From Brachionus koreanus (Eukaryota > Rotifera > Eurotatoria > Ploima > Brachionidae): a stretch of 64,000 nucleotides of DNA. Made by a program: the position numbers and the translations under genes. Positions 34,000 through 48,600 of the stretch are shown piece after piece (the stretch's first letter is position 1; every line of letters starts with the position of its first letter). Below the pieces are notes generated by a model. It was not told where the DNA came from. It was given only the letters and a program-made list of their open reading frames with translations, and searched no databases. The stretch is taken from the NCBI GenBank assembly GCA_016987375.1, contig PJRA01000443.1, forward strand, positions 504,712 to 568,711, written 5' to 3'.

Positions 34000-36900
34000 A
34001 AAAATAATTATTTCTAAAAAGCATTAATTTTAGAAAAGCAAAGAGCAATTTCAAGAAATTAAACAATAGAAAATATTAAATTCTTTTAAATCTCTAGTCC
34101 TTTTTATTATCTTAATTTTAAAACAAAAAATTTATAATCTTTCTATAATTTATAACTTTGTATTGCAATAAGGTTTAAATTTTTCAGTATTCTATTAATA
34201 AATTTAGGTAAATTGTATCTATTACTCTTTTTTCTCCTTTTTTCTTTTGTAAAAATTCAAAATTTTCAAATTTGAGAGTTTAAACGAAAGCGAAGGCTAT
34301 TGGCACAAATCCATTGGCATTCCCCCACAATTATTAAATAAAAAAACAAAGTGTAATTTTTAACCAAAAAAAATTAATCAAATGACAAATGTTCTTTTTT
34401 TTTAGCATATTTATAGTAAATAATGCTTAAAAATTCTAAATCAAAATCAAGAAAATTGATTTTAAATTAAAGAATAAAACCGGTATGATCTACATCTCTA
34501 CACATTATGTTCAATTTTTAAACATTGAAATTTAAATACATTTAATGAGGCTTAAAATTATATTAATTAAACCTAAAATTATTATATTTTTTAATTTTAG
34601 GCCTTGAAACTTTTTTCTGTTTAATCTTATGTTTAACTGTATTAGGTATTAATAAAATAATTATAATGCAAATATTTCAATTAAAGCCTCTTGAAAATTT
34701 AATGCAATTAATTTTATGAAAATGTAGCAGCGCGAAAAATTAAAAACCAAGTTTGCTTTCTAGTTTTCATAGCGGAAAATCCATTAAGGCTTAGAAAAAG
34801 TTTCTCATACAAATCCTCTAACTACTGATAGGAACAAGCTGGGGCTCTAATTGAAGAAAATAGATTTTAAAATTAACCAACCCAAAATCCAAATCATTCT
34901 TAATTTAACAAGCGATTACCTGAGTATTTTAATTTTGTAATTTGATCCATGATAATTTTAGCGCAATTTAAGCTCATAAAACATGATTATTTATCACAAA
35001 TGCAAGAAAATTTCTAGCTAAATTAACAATTGCGCTCATTAAAAAAATAGATTGTTCTATTAGTTGAATTCTAAAAAGGATTTAGCTCAATAGACAGTCA
35101 CGAAAGTTAGATATTGAAAAAATTAATTTTTTGATTAGATTTTCATGACTAAAATTAATTTTTATTTAGTTTAGTTCAATTGTGCCAATTTTTTCTAGTA
35201 TTCTGATTATTCAAGATGCTAAAAAAAACTAAAAATTAATCTTTATTTTTTTGGAATCAATAAATTAAATTGAATAATATTAAATTAACTTTTTATTCTC
35301 AAAAATGTCGAATTTTTAAGGTCTATATTTCAATCTTAAATACCATATGATAAAAATACCTTGTAAAAAAATGATTAAATTCACTAGGTATTGAGTTTTA
35401 GATTACCTTTTGGCTTAGATAATTTTTTTTTTTTATTTAAAACTGAATTTTTTCATTCTAGCAATTAATGAAATAATTATCAAAATTCTTTATTAAAAAT
35501 AAATTAGAACATTTTTTCCGGCCTAGAAAACAATTTACATATTGTCTAAAAGTTAAAATTTGAAATAGTTTTCAAATTTTTAAAAAATAGAAATTATCTA
35601 ATAATTTTCATTTTTGAAAATGTGAAAAAATTAATTAAGAAAGATCTGTTTATAAATAGAGCTTTAAAAATGTATATCCAATTATTTTGCAAAAAGTGAT
35701 CAAAAATTTGCTATTTTGACATAAATCCTATTAAGCAGCATTAACAAAGCTTCTTTTCAGTTAAAAAAAAAATATTTGATTTTTTTCACGCTATAATTGA
35801 AAATAGAACAGAATTTTTAAAAATTCTGAAGTAACTTTTTTTAAAGATCAAAGGCAGGTTTTGTGAATGCAGCATTCGTTGTATCAAAAATTTTATCTCT
35901 GATTAAAAATTAGTTCGTAGCTAAATAAAATGAATTTAAATGCATAAAAAAATTAAACTCAGTCATCGAATGCTTTACTCAACCATCAAATGCTTTATTG
36001 AAATGATAAAAAAATTAAATTTTTCAAAAATATTTTGCATCTTTTTAGAATTTTCTTGTGTGTCTGTTCTTTGCTGACTGCTTTTATCCGTTTAATTTTT
36101 CTAAAAAAAGATAATTTTAAATTTTATCTGAAAGAGTTTTTTTAATTTAATTAAAAATGTGCTCATTTGAAAACTATTAAAATATGATATAAATAAAGAT
36201 AGTAAATAAAGCTACTTTTGGTAGGGTAAAATTATTTCTCTTGAGTTCGAGAAAAAGTTAATTTAATTACAAATAAGTCCTTTGGAAATGAGCGAAATAC
36301 TTTTTGATTTTAAACACTAAACAAAATAGATAAATTGTTAATTGTAATTATAAGCATATTAATAATGATTTTTATTATTTAAAAAAAATTTCTAAGATTT
36401 ATATGATACTAAAAGACTTGTTGAATTTATGTGTTTTCTGAGATTCTTGAAAAAAAAAATAAAAACATGGACATGACTTTTTCATTTTTTACCCAAACTA
36501 TGCTTTTCCATTAGTCACGTAATTATTTTCTTTATTAATAAAAACAGTAATTGATTAGATTTTAATTAAAAAAATTTCAAGCATTTTAAGCGAAAAGATT
36601 TTTATGCTTAAATATTTTTCCAATTACTAACACCGTTCGAATGGAAAAAACACACGTTCTAGAACAAAAAAAAAAAAACAATTAAAAATTTTATTATCTT
36701 AATTAGTTATTCAATAAAAAATTTGAAAAAAAATGAAATTTTTAAAATTGATGCTTGGAATAAAATTAGGTATTTAATTAGTAATTAGAAAATATTCGAA
36801 ATTATATGTAAAAAAACAAAAATTTTAATTTAAATTTTTTATTAGACATTCAAAAATATAATAAATAGTAACTTCCTGTAAAATTTGCTCGTAGCAAAAA

Positions 36901-38000
36901 AGTCTTCTTAGGCGTTTAAAATATCTGTCTGTTAAATAACTTTATGTGAAATTTTGATTTTATAAGCAAATATGATCTTTAAACACGTATAAAGATGAAG
37001 TCTGATAAAATTGGGCGTACAATGAAAGTCTTCTCCCCATGATTCTAAAGATCTTTATGACTTAAATTAAGCTGAAATTTAAACACATTCATTTGAAATA
37101 AATCTGAATTTGCCAACACACAAAGAAAATAATTTTAAATCCACAATGTTTATCAATTATTTATTGAGAATAAATATGTAAATAAGAAAAATTGTTTTTA
37201 AATAGCTTTGAGAATCTTTTGAATTAGTCTTGATATTCTTTTTTTGTGATTTTTGACGCTTTATAGTTTATCCTTTGAAGCAGAGAAAAATTTTTTTTAC
37301 CCGAGTATATAAAAATTAAAAAAAAAAATAAAAGCTTAACCGACAAAAATTAGCATAAAAAAAATTTTAAAATTCTCATTTACCAAGACAATTTAAAAGT
37401 GTAAAAATGACTCTTGTTTAAATCATTATTTTAGTCAAATTGAGCAAAAAATTAAATTTATTCGAACAACAATATTGCTTAAAATTCATCAGATGTTTTT
37501 TTTTTCAATAAGTAAAGATTTGATATAACCAATTTGACTATCAAATCTATATTATTCTTCACTAATTTTACTGTTTGCATACTTATTAATGAATCTAGGC
37601 TTCATTAATTAAATAGTATTAGTTTTTTAAATAAAATAATATTTTGATAATCATACCGAATTAAATGAAATAAATAAGTATCAATTTCTTATATATTATT
37701 TTATTTGCTTCAATGGAATGTTTTTAAAAAAGTTTATTCTAATTTATAAATTAATATGCTTATTTGAAAGCTTTTGTATTGGAAAAGGAATTAAATTTTT
37801 CTAAGTAGATTGAACATTTATAACCCATGAATAATAAAAAATGTTTAGTGTCTAAAATTGCATCAACAAAATAATTGATGTTTTTACCAAATTTAATTAG
37901 TAGAAAAATACAAAAAAATTTAAAATTAGTATTGCGAAAAAAAATTAATTTTTTTATTTGATTTTTTAATCAATGAGAAATAAAAATTTTTCAAAATACT
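34000..38000. other. 4 kb of A/T-rich DNA without recognised features
   Basis: Both strands were scanned by eye for coding blocks and none were found. Frames are short and of low complexity. No tRNA or rRNA was recognised. Confidence 0.55.
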
Positions 38001-38009
38001 TATCTTATT

Positions 38010-38760
38010 ATGCAATTAAAAATTACTCAAATCCTAGAAGTTTTACTGTGCAACTCAAAGTGTTCATTCTTCAGATTGAATGTTAAAATAACCCACAGGC
38101 TGTTGTTTTTTTACTATTTGAATCATATTCTTCGATATGCAACAAAAATCTTTCAAGATTTTTCTTTATTCAGACGAAATCCAATGAAATGCCATTCAAC
38201 GAATCTTTTGGGTAATTTACCCCATCTTGAAAAATTAATTGACGATGGCTTTTGATGAATAAAAAAAAAAACATTATAGAATAAGAAAATAAAATTTTTT
38301 TTTCTTAAGTATAACATTTGCAACTATAGAATAAAAAAATTGTAGTATAGTTTTGTTATGAAAAATATTATTACTCATCATGGTATAATCTCACTTCATA
38401 CAATCGACCATTTAAAAAAACTTGTACTTGTAGATGGTATTTGTTCAAAACAAGTGAATTGTTTTGTTTCTCTCTAATTGATAAAAGTTGTAATTAGGCC
38501 CCGGTCAGGAAAAGAAAGACATCTAGCAGTTTTTATTTAAATTTTGTGAACAATCCCGGTGTTGTTCAGGCACAGGTTGATGTATTGAAACCAAAAGCAA
38601 ATGTGGGCTTTAATTTGATGTTGTGGACCACCCAAGCGAGTGTTGAAAAAGGTGCTAAAAGAAAGAGAGCTCGCGTAACTTAAAGAAAAAGAAAAATTTA
38701 CGGTGAGGTAGTTGATTTAAACAAACAAGCAAAAAAGAACCCAGCTCGTCCATATTAGAC
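38010..38760 (+). pseudogene. coding-like debris, family unknown
   Basis: A plus-strand frame at 38010-38255 (81 codons) and scraps at 38530-38755 (VVQAQVDVLKPKANVGFNLM, ASVEKGAKRKRARVT, EVVDLNKQAKKNPARPY) separated by stops. The second part has gene-like codon use and basic blocks. It is probably an eroded transposable-element ORF, but I cannot name the family. Confidence 0.3.
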
Positions 38761-38769
38761 AATAAACGC

Positions 38770-39657
38770 TTTAGAATTTGATTGATTTTTTTTATACTTT
38801 TATTATTTTTTTTAATTCTTTAATGTATGAAGGTATTCTAAGAGATATATATTTATTCTATATTTCAAATTTAATTGACTTTTTATGCTATAATAATTTT
38901 TTTTATACTAAAATAAACAAAATTCTGTTTATAGAGAAATTTTACACACTATAGATAGATAATTTTTTTTCATTCGTAAAAATCTTTTTTTTATAAATTA
39001 GAAAAAAACATTTTTTTAATTTAATATTAGATAAAAATAAAAATTTTTTAAAATAATGTCTAGCTTTTTTTTTTGTTAGTCTGACGCTGAAAAAAAATTC
39101 TTTCATTACCTAGTTTTTTTAAATTGTTGTCTTGCAAGATAAAATAATTTCACTTAGTCTCATATTTCTTACGCAGATCAATTTTTAGGTGCCATTTATC
39201 TTAATATCTTTGATTTGTCATATATTAAACGTTATAAAAAATATTCTGATTATTTTTTTCGATAAAATCACATAATAAATATTAAATTTTTAATTTGAAA
39301 AAATTCGCTAAAATTTTCAATAAATTAACAATATTTAAATCAAGCTTCCTTATTGTTAAGCAAATTTTCCATTTATTTAACAATTTGGTATTTGAAATTC
39401 ATTCAAATATGACAACCTTGTTAAAAAATAATAATTTTTCTTCGATTTTTTGAATAAGAAAAAAAAACAATAATTATTTTTTACTTTGATTAGATGCTTA
39501 AATATTACCAATGACGCACTAATAGATAATTAAAAAAAAAAAAAGATTATTTAAATATTGGAAAATTTAATTAAAAAAATTTGAAACTGGCAAAAATTTT
39601 TGATTTTTTTTCATTTTAGAAACAAAAAGAAATATTTATTTTTATTAAATTAAATGA
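38770..39657. other. spacer downstream of TDRD9
   Basis: A/T-rich with long T and A runs. It should hold the TDRD9 polyadenylation site. Nothing else recognised. Confidence 0.5.
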
Positions 39658-42600
39658 TTAACAATTGTTTCGTTTAATTTTATCAAAATCAACAGCCTTC
39701 AAAAGCATAAGAAAAACCATATTATTTTCTATAGATTTTTTGATCCAAGATTCTTCTCTCTCTGATTTTAGATATTCAGTGTCTATCTAAAAAAAAAAAA
39801 AAAGAGATTATTATTTAATTACAAAATTATTTTACCTGTCTCCATCTAAATCGTTTATTAAAAAACTTTGTTTCTTTTAAATTTCGCTTTTCTGACAAAA
39901 GTGCCAAGATTGATGTTCGACTATTTTTTTGCAGATTTTTCAATCTTTGAGGCGAATTTAATGCCGAATGGCTGACTGTTTTATTTCCAATCAGCATGTT
40001 AACACATGTTCTGAACGAGTTAAGCTGAATTTAGGAAAAATTTTGAAAAAAATATTTTTGCAAATAGCTTTAAAATTTACCAGTGCAATGTCGCGGTCAT
40101 AAAAATCGACCTCGAATTCGTCTTCGATGTCATTCTCGGGGTAAATTGGTCGTTTATTTACAGGATCAAATCCGAGCCCGCATAGAGCTCCAGTATATCT
40201 TAAGCTTTTAGGATCGTATCTAAATTCGACTTCAGGAGAAAAAGCCAAAAGCACCAAGGAAACAAGTCCTTTTATTTTCGGAAATAAACAAGTCTCTCGG
40301 AGAACAATGTCTTTTTCATTGTAGGATATTCGATGGGCTACTAAAAGATTGGAGCATTTTAGAGTATGATCTTGGTCAAGAAGAACCCGATTGATGGAGA
40401 GACGATCGGGTCTAGCTGACATGCAATTGGGCTCTTTGGTCATTGTGTACAAGCGTGTCTCGATCGGACTACGAATCTTGAGTGCAAATGGTTCATTTTT
40501 ATCAAAGCGTAAATTGCTTAAGTTCTTCTCAATGTTTTCTATGTGAATCCATTCTTTGCAGCTCTTAGAACACTCGATTCCTTCATAAAATTTACTGTTT
40601 ATTCTTTCCTCATGTTTAAGCTAAATAAAAATTTTTTAAAATTAAATTTTTTTCTTGTTTAAGAAAAATTTAAATTTTTACCTTAGAAGCATAAGCTTCG
40701 TCGCATTTTTCAAATATTCCTATTTTTTCAAGCTTTGAGGCCAAGTTATATTCAAATAAAAGATTGTCCGAATCAAACAAAGTCACTCGGACAGTATTGT
40801 CAACAATAGAGTAAATTCTAGCTTTTAAATTTTGTATAGAGTAGAGTATAGTGCTTAATTCATCCAATGCTTTTTCTGATTTTGTCTTGTCTAATTGAAT
40901 AAGAGAATCAAGTCTCAAATGTGCCAGTTCACATCGGATTGCCTTAAATTAGTAGTTTTTCACTTAAAATTTTCCAACTATTTACCCAGTTGAGGGCTTA
41001 AATTTAAAAAACAAAAAATTTTCAGAGATAACTATGGTCTGATACTCAGATTTCTGCACCGATTTAAAAAATATTAAATAAAAACAAATAAATTAATTTT
41101 TAATTTTTTTGATTCATGCATCATGAAACACATTAAAAAGCAAAAAATTTAGAATATCAGGTCTTGATTCAAGATATATTGAATATCTTACTCTATTGTG
41201 TAATTGCTAGTTAATTATTTCTTCTTTTTTCCCTGAGCCTAATAGAATAATTAAGCATACAACTTTCTGTTTTTATTATATTTATTTTTAATATTTTCCT
41301 ATTTTTGCTATATTTTATTTTGATTTTAATTTTTATTTTTTAATAGTGATCATTATTTGTGATGAAAAAAAGGTCTTTTTTTTGATATTATGATAATAGA
41401 AATGATTGTGATTCAGCCAGTTTTGTAAAAAGGACGCTTTAATAAAAAGGTTATGTTAAAGTTCGCGCAGGTCAAAACTACAGCATTATCTGAATTTCAA
41501 GTTTTCGAGCATAAAATATTAATCTGCATAGTTGAAAACCTAAAAAATTCAATTTTTTTGGAGGGATCAAAAAAAAAAATTTTTGCATAAACTCAGCTAT
41601 ACAACAGTATACTTATTAGATATATTTTTTAATATATCGGTCAAGTGTAGGGGTCAAAAATGAGAAAAATTGCTCATTTTTACATTATTTTTGTATCTCG
41701 TACTCGGTTTACCCCCTAACCCCTACTTTTTTTTGAAGAATCAGAAACTAGACAAAATTCTAAACAAATTTTTAAGCTCACTTTTTTTTATTTTTGACTT
41801 TTAAGTCTATAAATTTTGATCAAAAATTGTCCATTTTAATAAAAAAATTAGAATTTTTCAATTTTCACTAATTTAATAAGAAGTCACGTCACGTGTTAGA
41901 ATTTATTATTTTCTTATATAATCGATTTATTAGAAGTGAATTTTTTAATTTAAATTTTTTTTTTTTTTTTGAAAATTTCATTAAAATGCCTAAAAAACCC
42001 GATCGATCATCGAAATGAAATTTTCAAATAAAAAAAAACAAATTTAAATTAAAAAATTCTCTTCTAATTCTAGAAATAAACTTTTTTTAATTTTTTGGTT
42101 TTGAACTATGCAGATTAATATTTTGTGGTCGAAAATTTGAAATTCAGATAGTGCTGTAGTTTTGACCTGCGCGAACCTTATGTGTTTAATGAAATATCCA
42201 TGTATGCTTTACTTAAAAAAAATATTTTTCTTTTAACAGCCAAAAGCTAGGTTTGTTTTTTCAAGATAAAGCTAGAAGAATATTGACAAAAGTAGAAGAG
42301 CCAGAATTTGTTATTATGAATGTCGAGCTATTTTATTTTTCCATCCTTCGGCTAGGAAAGAATATTATTAGCTAAATATCGACAAAATAGATTGTTTTTT
42401 TCTTTCTATCTAAATTTAAAAATTAAAATAGAGTCTTTTAAAAAATGTGTTAACTTTAAATAAATGGGTAACTTAAGGAAGACTATTATTATTGATTTAC
42501 AGCCTTATTTAAATAATTTTTGAGACATATCATTTAAGAAACCTTTAATATCATCTTTGTCAAATGTAGTACAAATATAATAAATTCGAATTTCCTTTAA

Positions 42601-45600
42601 AATAAAATTTCCCGGTTAGAAGTTTATTTATTTCAAACTCTTGTAACTTTTGAAAATGAATGGCTTTAAGCTAATGAATAATTTAGAAAAAAGAAAAAAT
42701 TTTAATTTAATTTTTATTTTTATGTGTTTTAATATTTTGAATCATAAAGCGAACATATGAACTATTCTCGAATTAAAAGGGCAAAATGAAAATAATTTTA
42801 CATTTTTACATTTTCAAATTTTTAGATTTTTTGTGCAATTTTTCAGAAAATTAAAAACACTCTCTCAAATTATTTGCTTAACAAAAATAAAATTAGAAAA
42901 TTTTTTAAATATTGCACAAAAATCTAAAAATTATGGTCACTTTGCCATTAAAAGATCTAGTAGAAATAAAATTTCAAATTCGATTGTTAATATAAATTTT
43001 TGAATTTTGATTTTTCTTCTATTAGAATAAAGCATGGTTTATTCTTGTTAATTTGACAAGTTGATAATTTTTCAAACTTATTTACAGAGTTGTTCAAAAG
43101 ACACTAAGTCAAATTTAAGTCAAGTCAATGACTAAAAACGACTTTTTTTTTAGTTTTCCACAAGATAAAACTTTAATAAAGAGAAAAAAAATTAATTTTA
43201 ATTTTAAAATTAAAATTTCAACTTAAAAAGGTGTAATTAATAATGACTTTTTCAAAAAAAAATTTTTGAAAAGATTTTAAAATGATGTTTTTTAACCTTA
43301 TTAAAGTTAAAGCTAGAAAGCCCGAGCAAGTTAAAGCAAGCGGTTTTTTGGACTCCTTTTTAAATATTTTTTAATTGAAGTAAAATTTTATAAAATAGCT
43401 AAATATCTTTAAAAAATTTTAATAAATTTTTCAAAAAAAAATATTTAATATGTTGAGATTAAAGTAATAAATTTGAAATTTGTATTTAATGATCAGCCGG
43501 GCTTTCTACTGTTAGTAATTCACTTTTATTCACATGTTAAATTGTTGAATTCAATTTAAAAAAAAAAAATTTTTATTTAAACATAAAGCATACTTGACTG
43601 GGAATTTTTTTCAATTCGCTTGGACATTCGTAGATAAGCGAAAAATCTTTTTCTTCACTGTTTCCATAGTCAACGTAAATTATCTAGAAAAGATTATTTT
43701 TTTATTTTAAATATTAAAATAACCAAAATAGAACTAAAATAAAACATTTGATTTAATTTACTTATAAAAATTGAAATTTAAAATCAAATTCAATATTTTT
43801 AAAAATAAATTCTTACACTGCATCCATTGTTGTTTATTCTATTTATTCTAGCTCGATAAAATCCACACTCAGTACCATTTCCAGTAAAATGAAAACAAAC
43901 AACCAGTTTACCCACAGCTAAATTTTCTCTTTTGCAAACTTTAAATTTGTAATTAGCATTTGACAAAAAATCCTCTATTCTGTTCAAATGAATTCGATAA
44001 TTTTCTTCATCGATATGAGCCCAAAAATGAGTCAAATGAGTCAAGACAACAGGTCTAATTCGAAATTCATTCATGTCCTTGAGCAACAAGTTAACATCAT
44101 CGTCCATGCTTTCATTAGTGGTTGTTATACGCGTTGTAAATCCTATTCCATATTCCATTGCCTTTAAATTTCTCAGAAAATCTAAATCTCTTTTAACTCT
44201 TTGATAATCCTTGTAAAAAACTTTATTCAATTCAATAGGTCTGTCCAATTTGTTTAGAATTAAAGACAAATAAACACCATTCGAAATTTTGTTGACTAAT
44301 TCATAGCTGTCTTTAAATTCAATGAATGCTTTTCGTTCCTCATAGTGCATTACCAAATTTTTCGAACACAAACTAAATATTTCCTGAATTTTTTTGTGAT
44401 AAACAATTGCCGAGTCTGGAAACGAAGCAACAACAGTTGTCTTTGGATCTTTTCCATTAAGCGTTTTAGCAATGTCTGTTTCATCAGTCACATACGATTT
44501 GAAGTAATTTGGATAAAAAGCACCGGCGATCATAAAATTGAGTATGTAATACTCGTCAATGGCATCTTGCGGATTCATAACATCCTCTTTGACAAAGCCG
44601 AGCTCGCGCACATCTTTTGTCTTCTCCTCAACTATCAAACCATGACGTTCACTAAGTCTTTTCTCAATTTCTCTTCGCACTTTTTCTGCTTCATTTAAAT
44701 TTTTCAAGTCCAAATTGTGCTCATGACACCACCTTTCCATTTGCTTGCCATTCATACGGCTATATTGCTTGTGTGCTTTCCAAAGGTTGTACGCGTTTAA
44801 GATGCATGCAAAATCGCTCATTTGACCACTGGAAAAAAAATATTTTCCCTTATAGAATTCAAATTTTGAGCCGGAGCGCAGAGTGAATATACTTTTGACA
44901 GACAAAGCCGCGGCAAGAACAACAGCATCTCTGAGCCGACCAAACACATGTCCGTACAAAATTAGCTTAGTTAGTCTGAGATCTATGGGCAAAGAGACCA
45001 TTATTGAGCCAGCATAAGTCAAAGCACCGTCGTCTGGACAAATCAGCTTTTTTTTGTACAATGAAAGTGCACCAACTTGTTTCAAGTAAATGACTGTTCT
45101 TTCTATTTGGTCTAATGACGGCGGTGTCAAAGCCAATGCAAGTATTTTTTTCGGCTTATCACTACACACACGTTTTATGTTAAGAATTAGTTTATCAAGA
45201 GATTCTCGGCATATGGCCGGCTCTGGATGATCATTGATTGCTTCTCTGTAAAATCTGGCCGGTATTAGTCTGTAATATATTCCTTGAGAGACCCGACCGG
45301 CTCGTCCGCGTCGCTGGCGCAAATTCGATTTTGAACTCCATGCTAGTTCAAGAGATGTGTAATTGGTGATCGGATCTGTGTGTGGTTCTTTGGTAAGACA
45401 AAAATCTATGATATATTTAACATCTGGTACTGTTAATGAACTCTCGGCTATGCTTGTGCTGAGAATTACTTTTCGGTAATAGGCGTCGGTGTCATTGAAC
45501 GCCTGCATTTGTATTTCTAGCGATATATCGCTGTGAAGCTTGCACACAACTAAATTGTTATTTGACAAATTTTCTATTAGATATTTTTCAGCTCTTTCGA

Positions 45601-48600
45601 TTTCGTGCCATCCCGGTAGAAAGACCAATACAGCGCCACGAGCTATTGACAATCCATTTATTGTGTCCATATTTTGTACAGCTACTTCTTTGCTATCAAT
45701 GTATCTCAATAATCTACACATTATTTCAAATTGTTCGTCAAATACCATCGGATTGTTTATTTTAAATTCAATGTCAGTCTTAAATTTTTCATTTTTGTTT
45801 AATTAAGAATATTTTATTTTGAATAAAAGTAAAATTTAGTTAAATCATCAAAAGAAGTTTGGTGATCAATTTAATTTAGTTCAGAATGAAATTTATTTTT
45901 TTTTAACTTATTTAGTTTTGATTAAAAAATAAATTCTTGATGAGCAAAAAATTTTTCTTTTTTAACACTCAAAAACCGGATGAATTTTTTGACCTTNNNN
46001 NNNNNNNNNNNNNNNNNNNNNNNNNNNNNNNNNNNNNNNNNNNNNNNNNNNNNNNNTCAAATTTATTGAACAAAAAACAAATAAAGGAAGTTACAAAAGG
46101 AGTTCAAAAGACCCCTCCGGTTTTTGAGTGTTAACAGTTAAAAAAAAAAGAAATCAATACTTATTAGTCTAAGTTAAATTTCAAATTTTAAAATATTAAA
46201 ATAAAGTAAAAATTTGGAATCGATTTGGAACGAAATCTAGATTAATTCCCAATGAAATTGAAATAAAATGATCAAATATATTTTTTTTAATTTTTATTAT
46301 TTTAAAAATTTATAGTAATCATATCTCATATTTTGGGACTTCTTTTTGTCTAAATCTTTAGTTGTCCTTTTTTTTATTTTTTTGTCAAGTAGCTAATAAT
46401 GAATTCATTTTTAAAACTTTAAGTCATTTCAGATTTTTTAGAGTGATGATCTTCTTACAAGTTATTTACTCTTCTATCGCACTCGCACAGATTGTTACTT
46501 TTCAAAATCAAGGCATATGGTTTTGGAGACTTATTGATCACTAATTGGATAAATGATTTGCTGTGCAAAAGAAAACAAAAAGTCATTATGGGTTCATCCA
46601 TGTCTAACTGGTTAGAGGTAACCAGCGGAGTACCAAAAGGTTCAGTTTTGGGACCCCTATTACTTTTAATATTTATAAATGATCTTTCAACTCGTTTAAT
46701 TAATAAGTGTGAGAAATATGCTGATGATACTAAAGTTTTATGTATTATTAAAAGTTTCAAAGACTACTTATTACTTCAGAAAGACATAGATTATATCTCA
46801 GATTGGTCACTTACTTGGTGTTTGGATTTAAATATCGAAAAATGCAGTGTAATGCATATTGGCACAAAAAAACCCTGCTTTGAGAATACAATTTATAACA
46901 GACATGGCATCAGGAAATTAACAAAAACAACTCTCGAAAAGGATCTAGGTGTTTATTTTCAATATGATTTAAAATGGGGAAACCAAAAATATTTTGTACC
47001 ACTCGTGGAAATCGTATTTTAGATATGATAGCTAACTTTTCAAGAATTTGAACTTACTAAGAATGCTTTACACAGCACTAGGAAGACCTCATTTAGAATT
47101 TGCCAATACATATATTATGTCTTCTCAAATTCTACTTCCGATTACAAGAAAAATTTTTACCATTTTCAAAATTAATAGTTTCATGTCCATTAATTATTTT
47201 AAATAATTGAACAAAATCATGCGTCTAATTTTGAGATAAGTTAAGGTAAACATCTTAAGCCATGTGGCTGATGGTAGCTCTTCTTTGTATCTTCTCGATT
47301 TCTGAAACATCTTTCTCAAGAAATGGACACCATAAACTTAAGGCAAATTCTAAATGAGGTCCTTCTAGTGCTGTGTAAAGCATTCTTACTAAGTTATTAA
47401 TATTCTTGAAACTCTTATCTATCATACCTAAAATACGATTTCCACGAGTGGTATCGAACAACCAAAACGTCCATGAAAGAATCAACTATAAAATTTTTAT
47501 TTGTTTCTTTTTTATTCTTTTTTGAACATCAATTGTAATTTTTTTGCTAATAGTTGAATTTTATCCTTGCAGATAATGGAGAGGTGCTCATCTCCTTTTA
47601 TAATGAAATGTAAGAGATTTATACAGTATGTTTCAAAAGTTTAGAAATTAATTATTTTATTTATCTAAATTATTTTATATATTGAATTTTACAAATATTA
47701 GAGTGCAAAAGAAAAAACACTAATTTGAAATTTTTTTTCTTTTCAATTTGATACATCACACTCGGCATAAAAATATAACTATCTATTAAAAATTTATAAT
47801 CAAAAAACTTCCTCTAAAAATTAATAAATAAAAGTCGGTTCAAAAGTTTAGAAATTCGGGTAATCTAAAACCGTGGGTCTGCTAAAAAGTGGAGATAGAA
47901 AGCAAAAAAGGTTTTACTCAAAGAGTGGCCACAGATTCTGACTGAGTACGTACACAAATTGATTGAATCAGCGCCAAAAAGAGTTTTGGTTTGATAAAAG
48001 GCCAAAGGTGAACATTTCAAATATTAAATTTTAAAAATTTCTAAACTTTTGAACCGATTTTTTTCATTAATTGTAAAGCTTTTTCCTTTTTTGTATTTTT
48101 TCTGTGATTTTGGTCTCAACTGAATCTTTTGCCAATGAATCGGTTTCATCCAAACTAATTCAACTTGTATCATTGTCAACAGATAGAATTTTTATGGTGT
48201 TTATTTTATTAGAATCATTAGCCTAATGATTTATCAACAGACAAATAAATCAAGCTTGGATGTTTTGTTACTTTATTACTTTTCTTTTGTTGAATTTTTT
48301 AAAGATTTTCTCAGACAAAAATGAAAAATCTATTTACCTGCAAATTGACCATGTCTTCTATATCATCTAAGTGAAGTGTAACAACATCATATACATTTAT
48401 TCTACATTCAATAATGGGAATGTGATTTTTAAAAGCAAAAGGAGAAAAATATTCAATGAAAAGCTTAGGATCTAATGTGGCCGACATAAGAACAATTTTG
48501 CCATTGAAATTTCCCATCATTAATAATTTAATTAATAAAATGACCAAATCAGTGTCTAGATCTCTATCGTGTATTTCATCGAGTATTATATGAGTGTATT

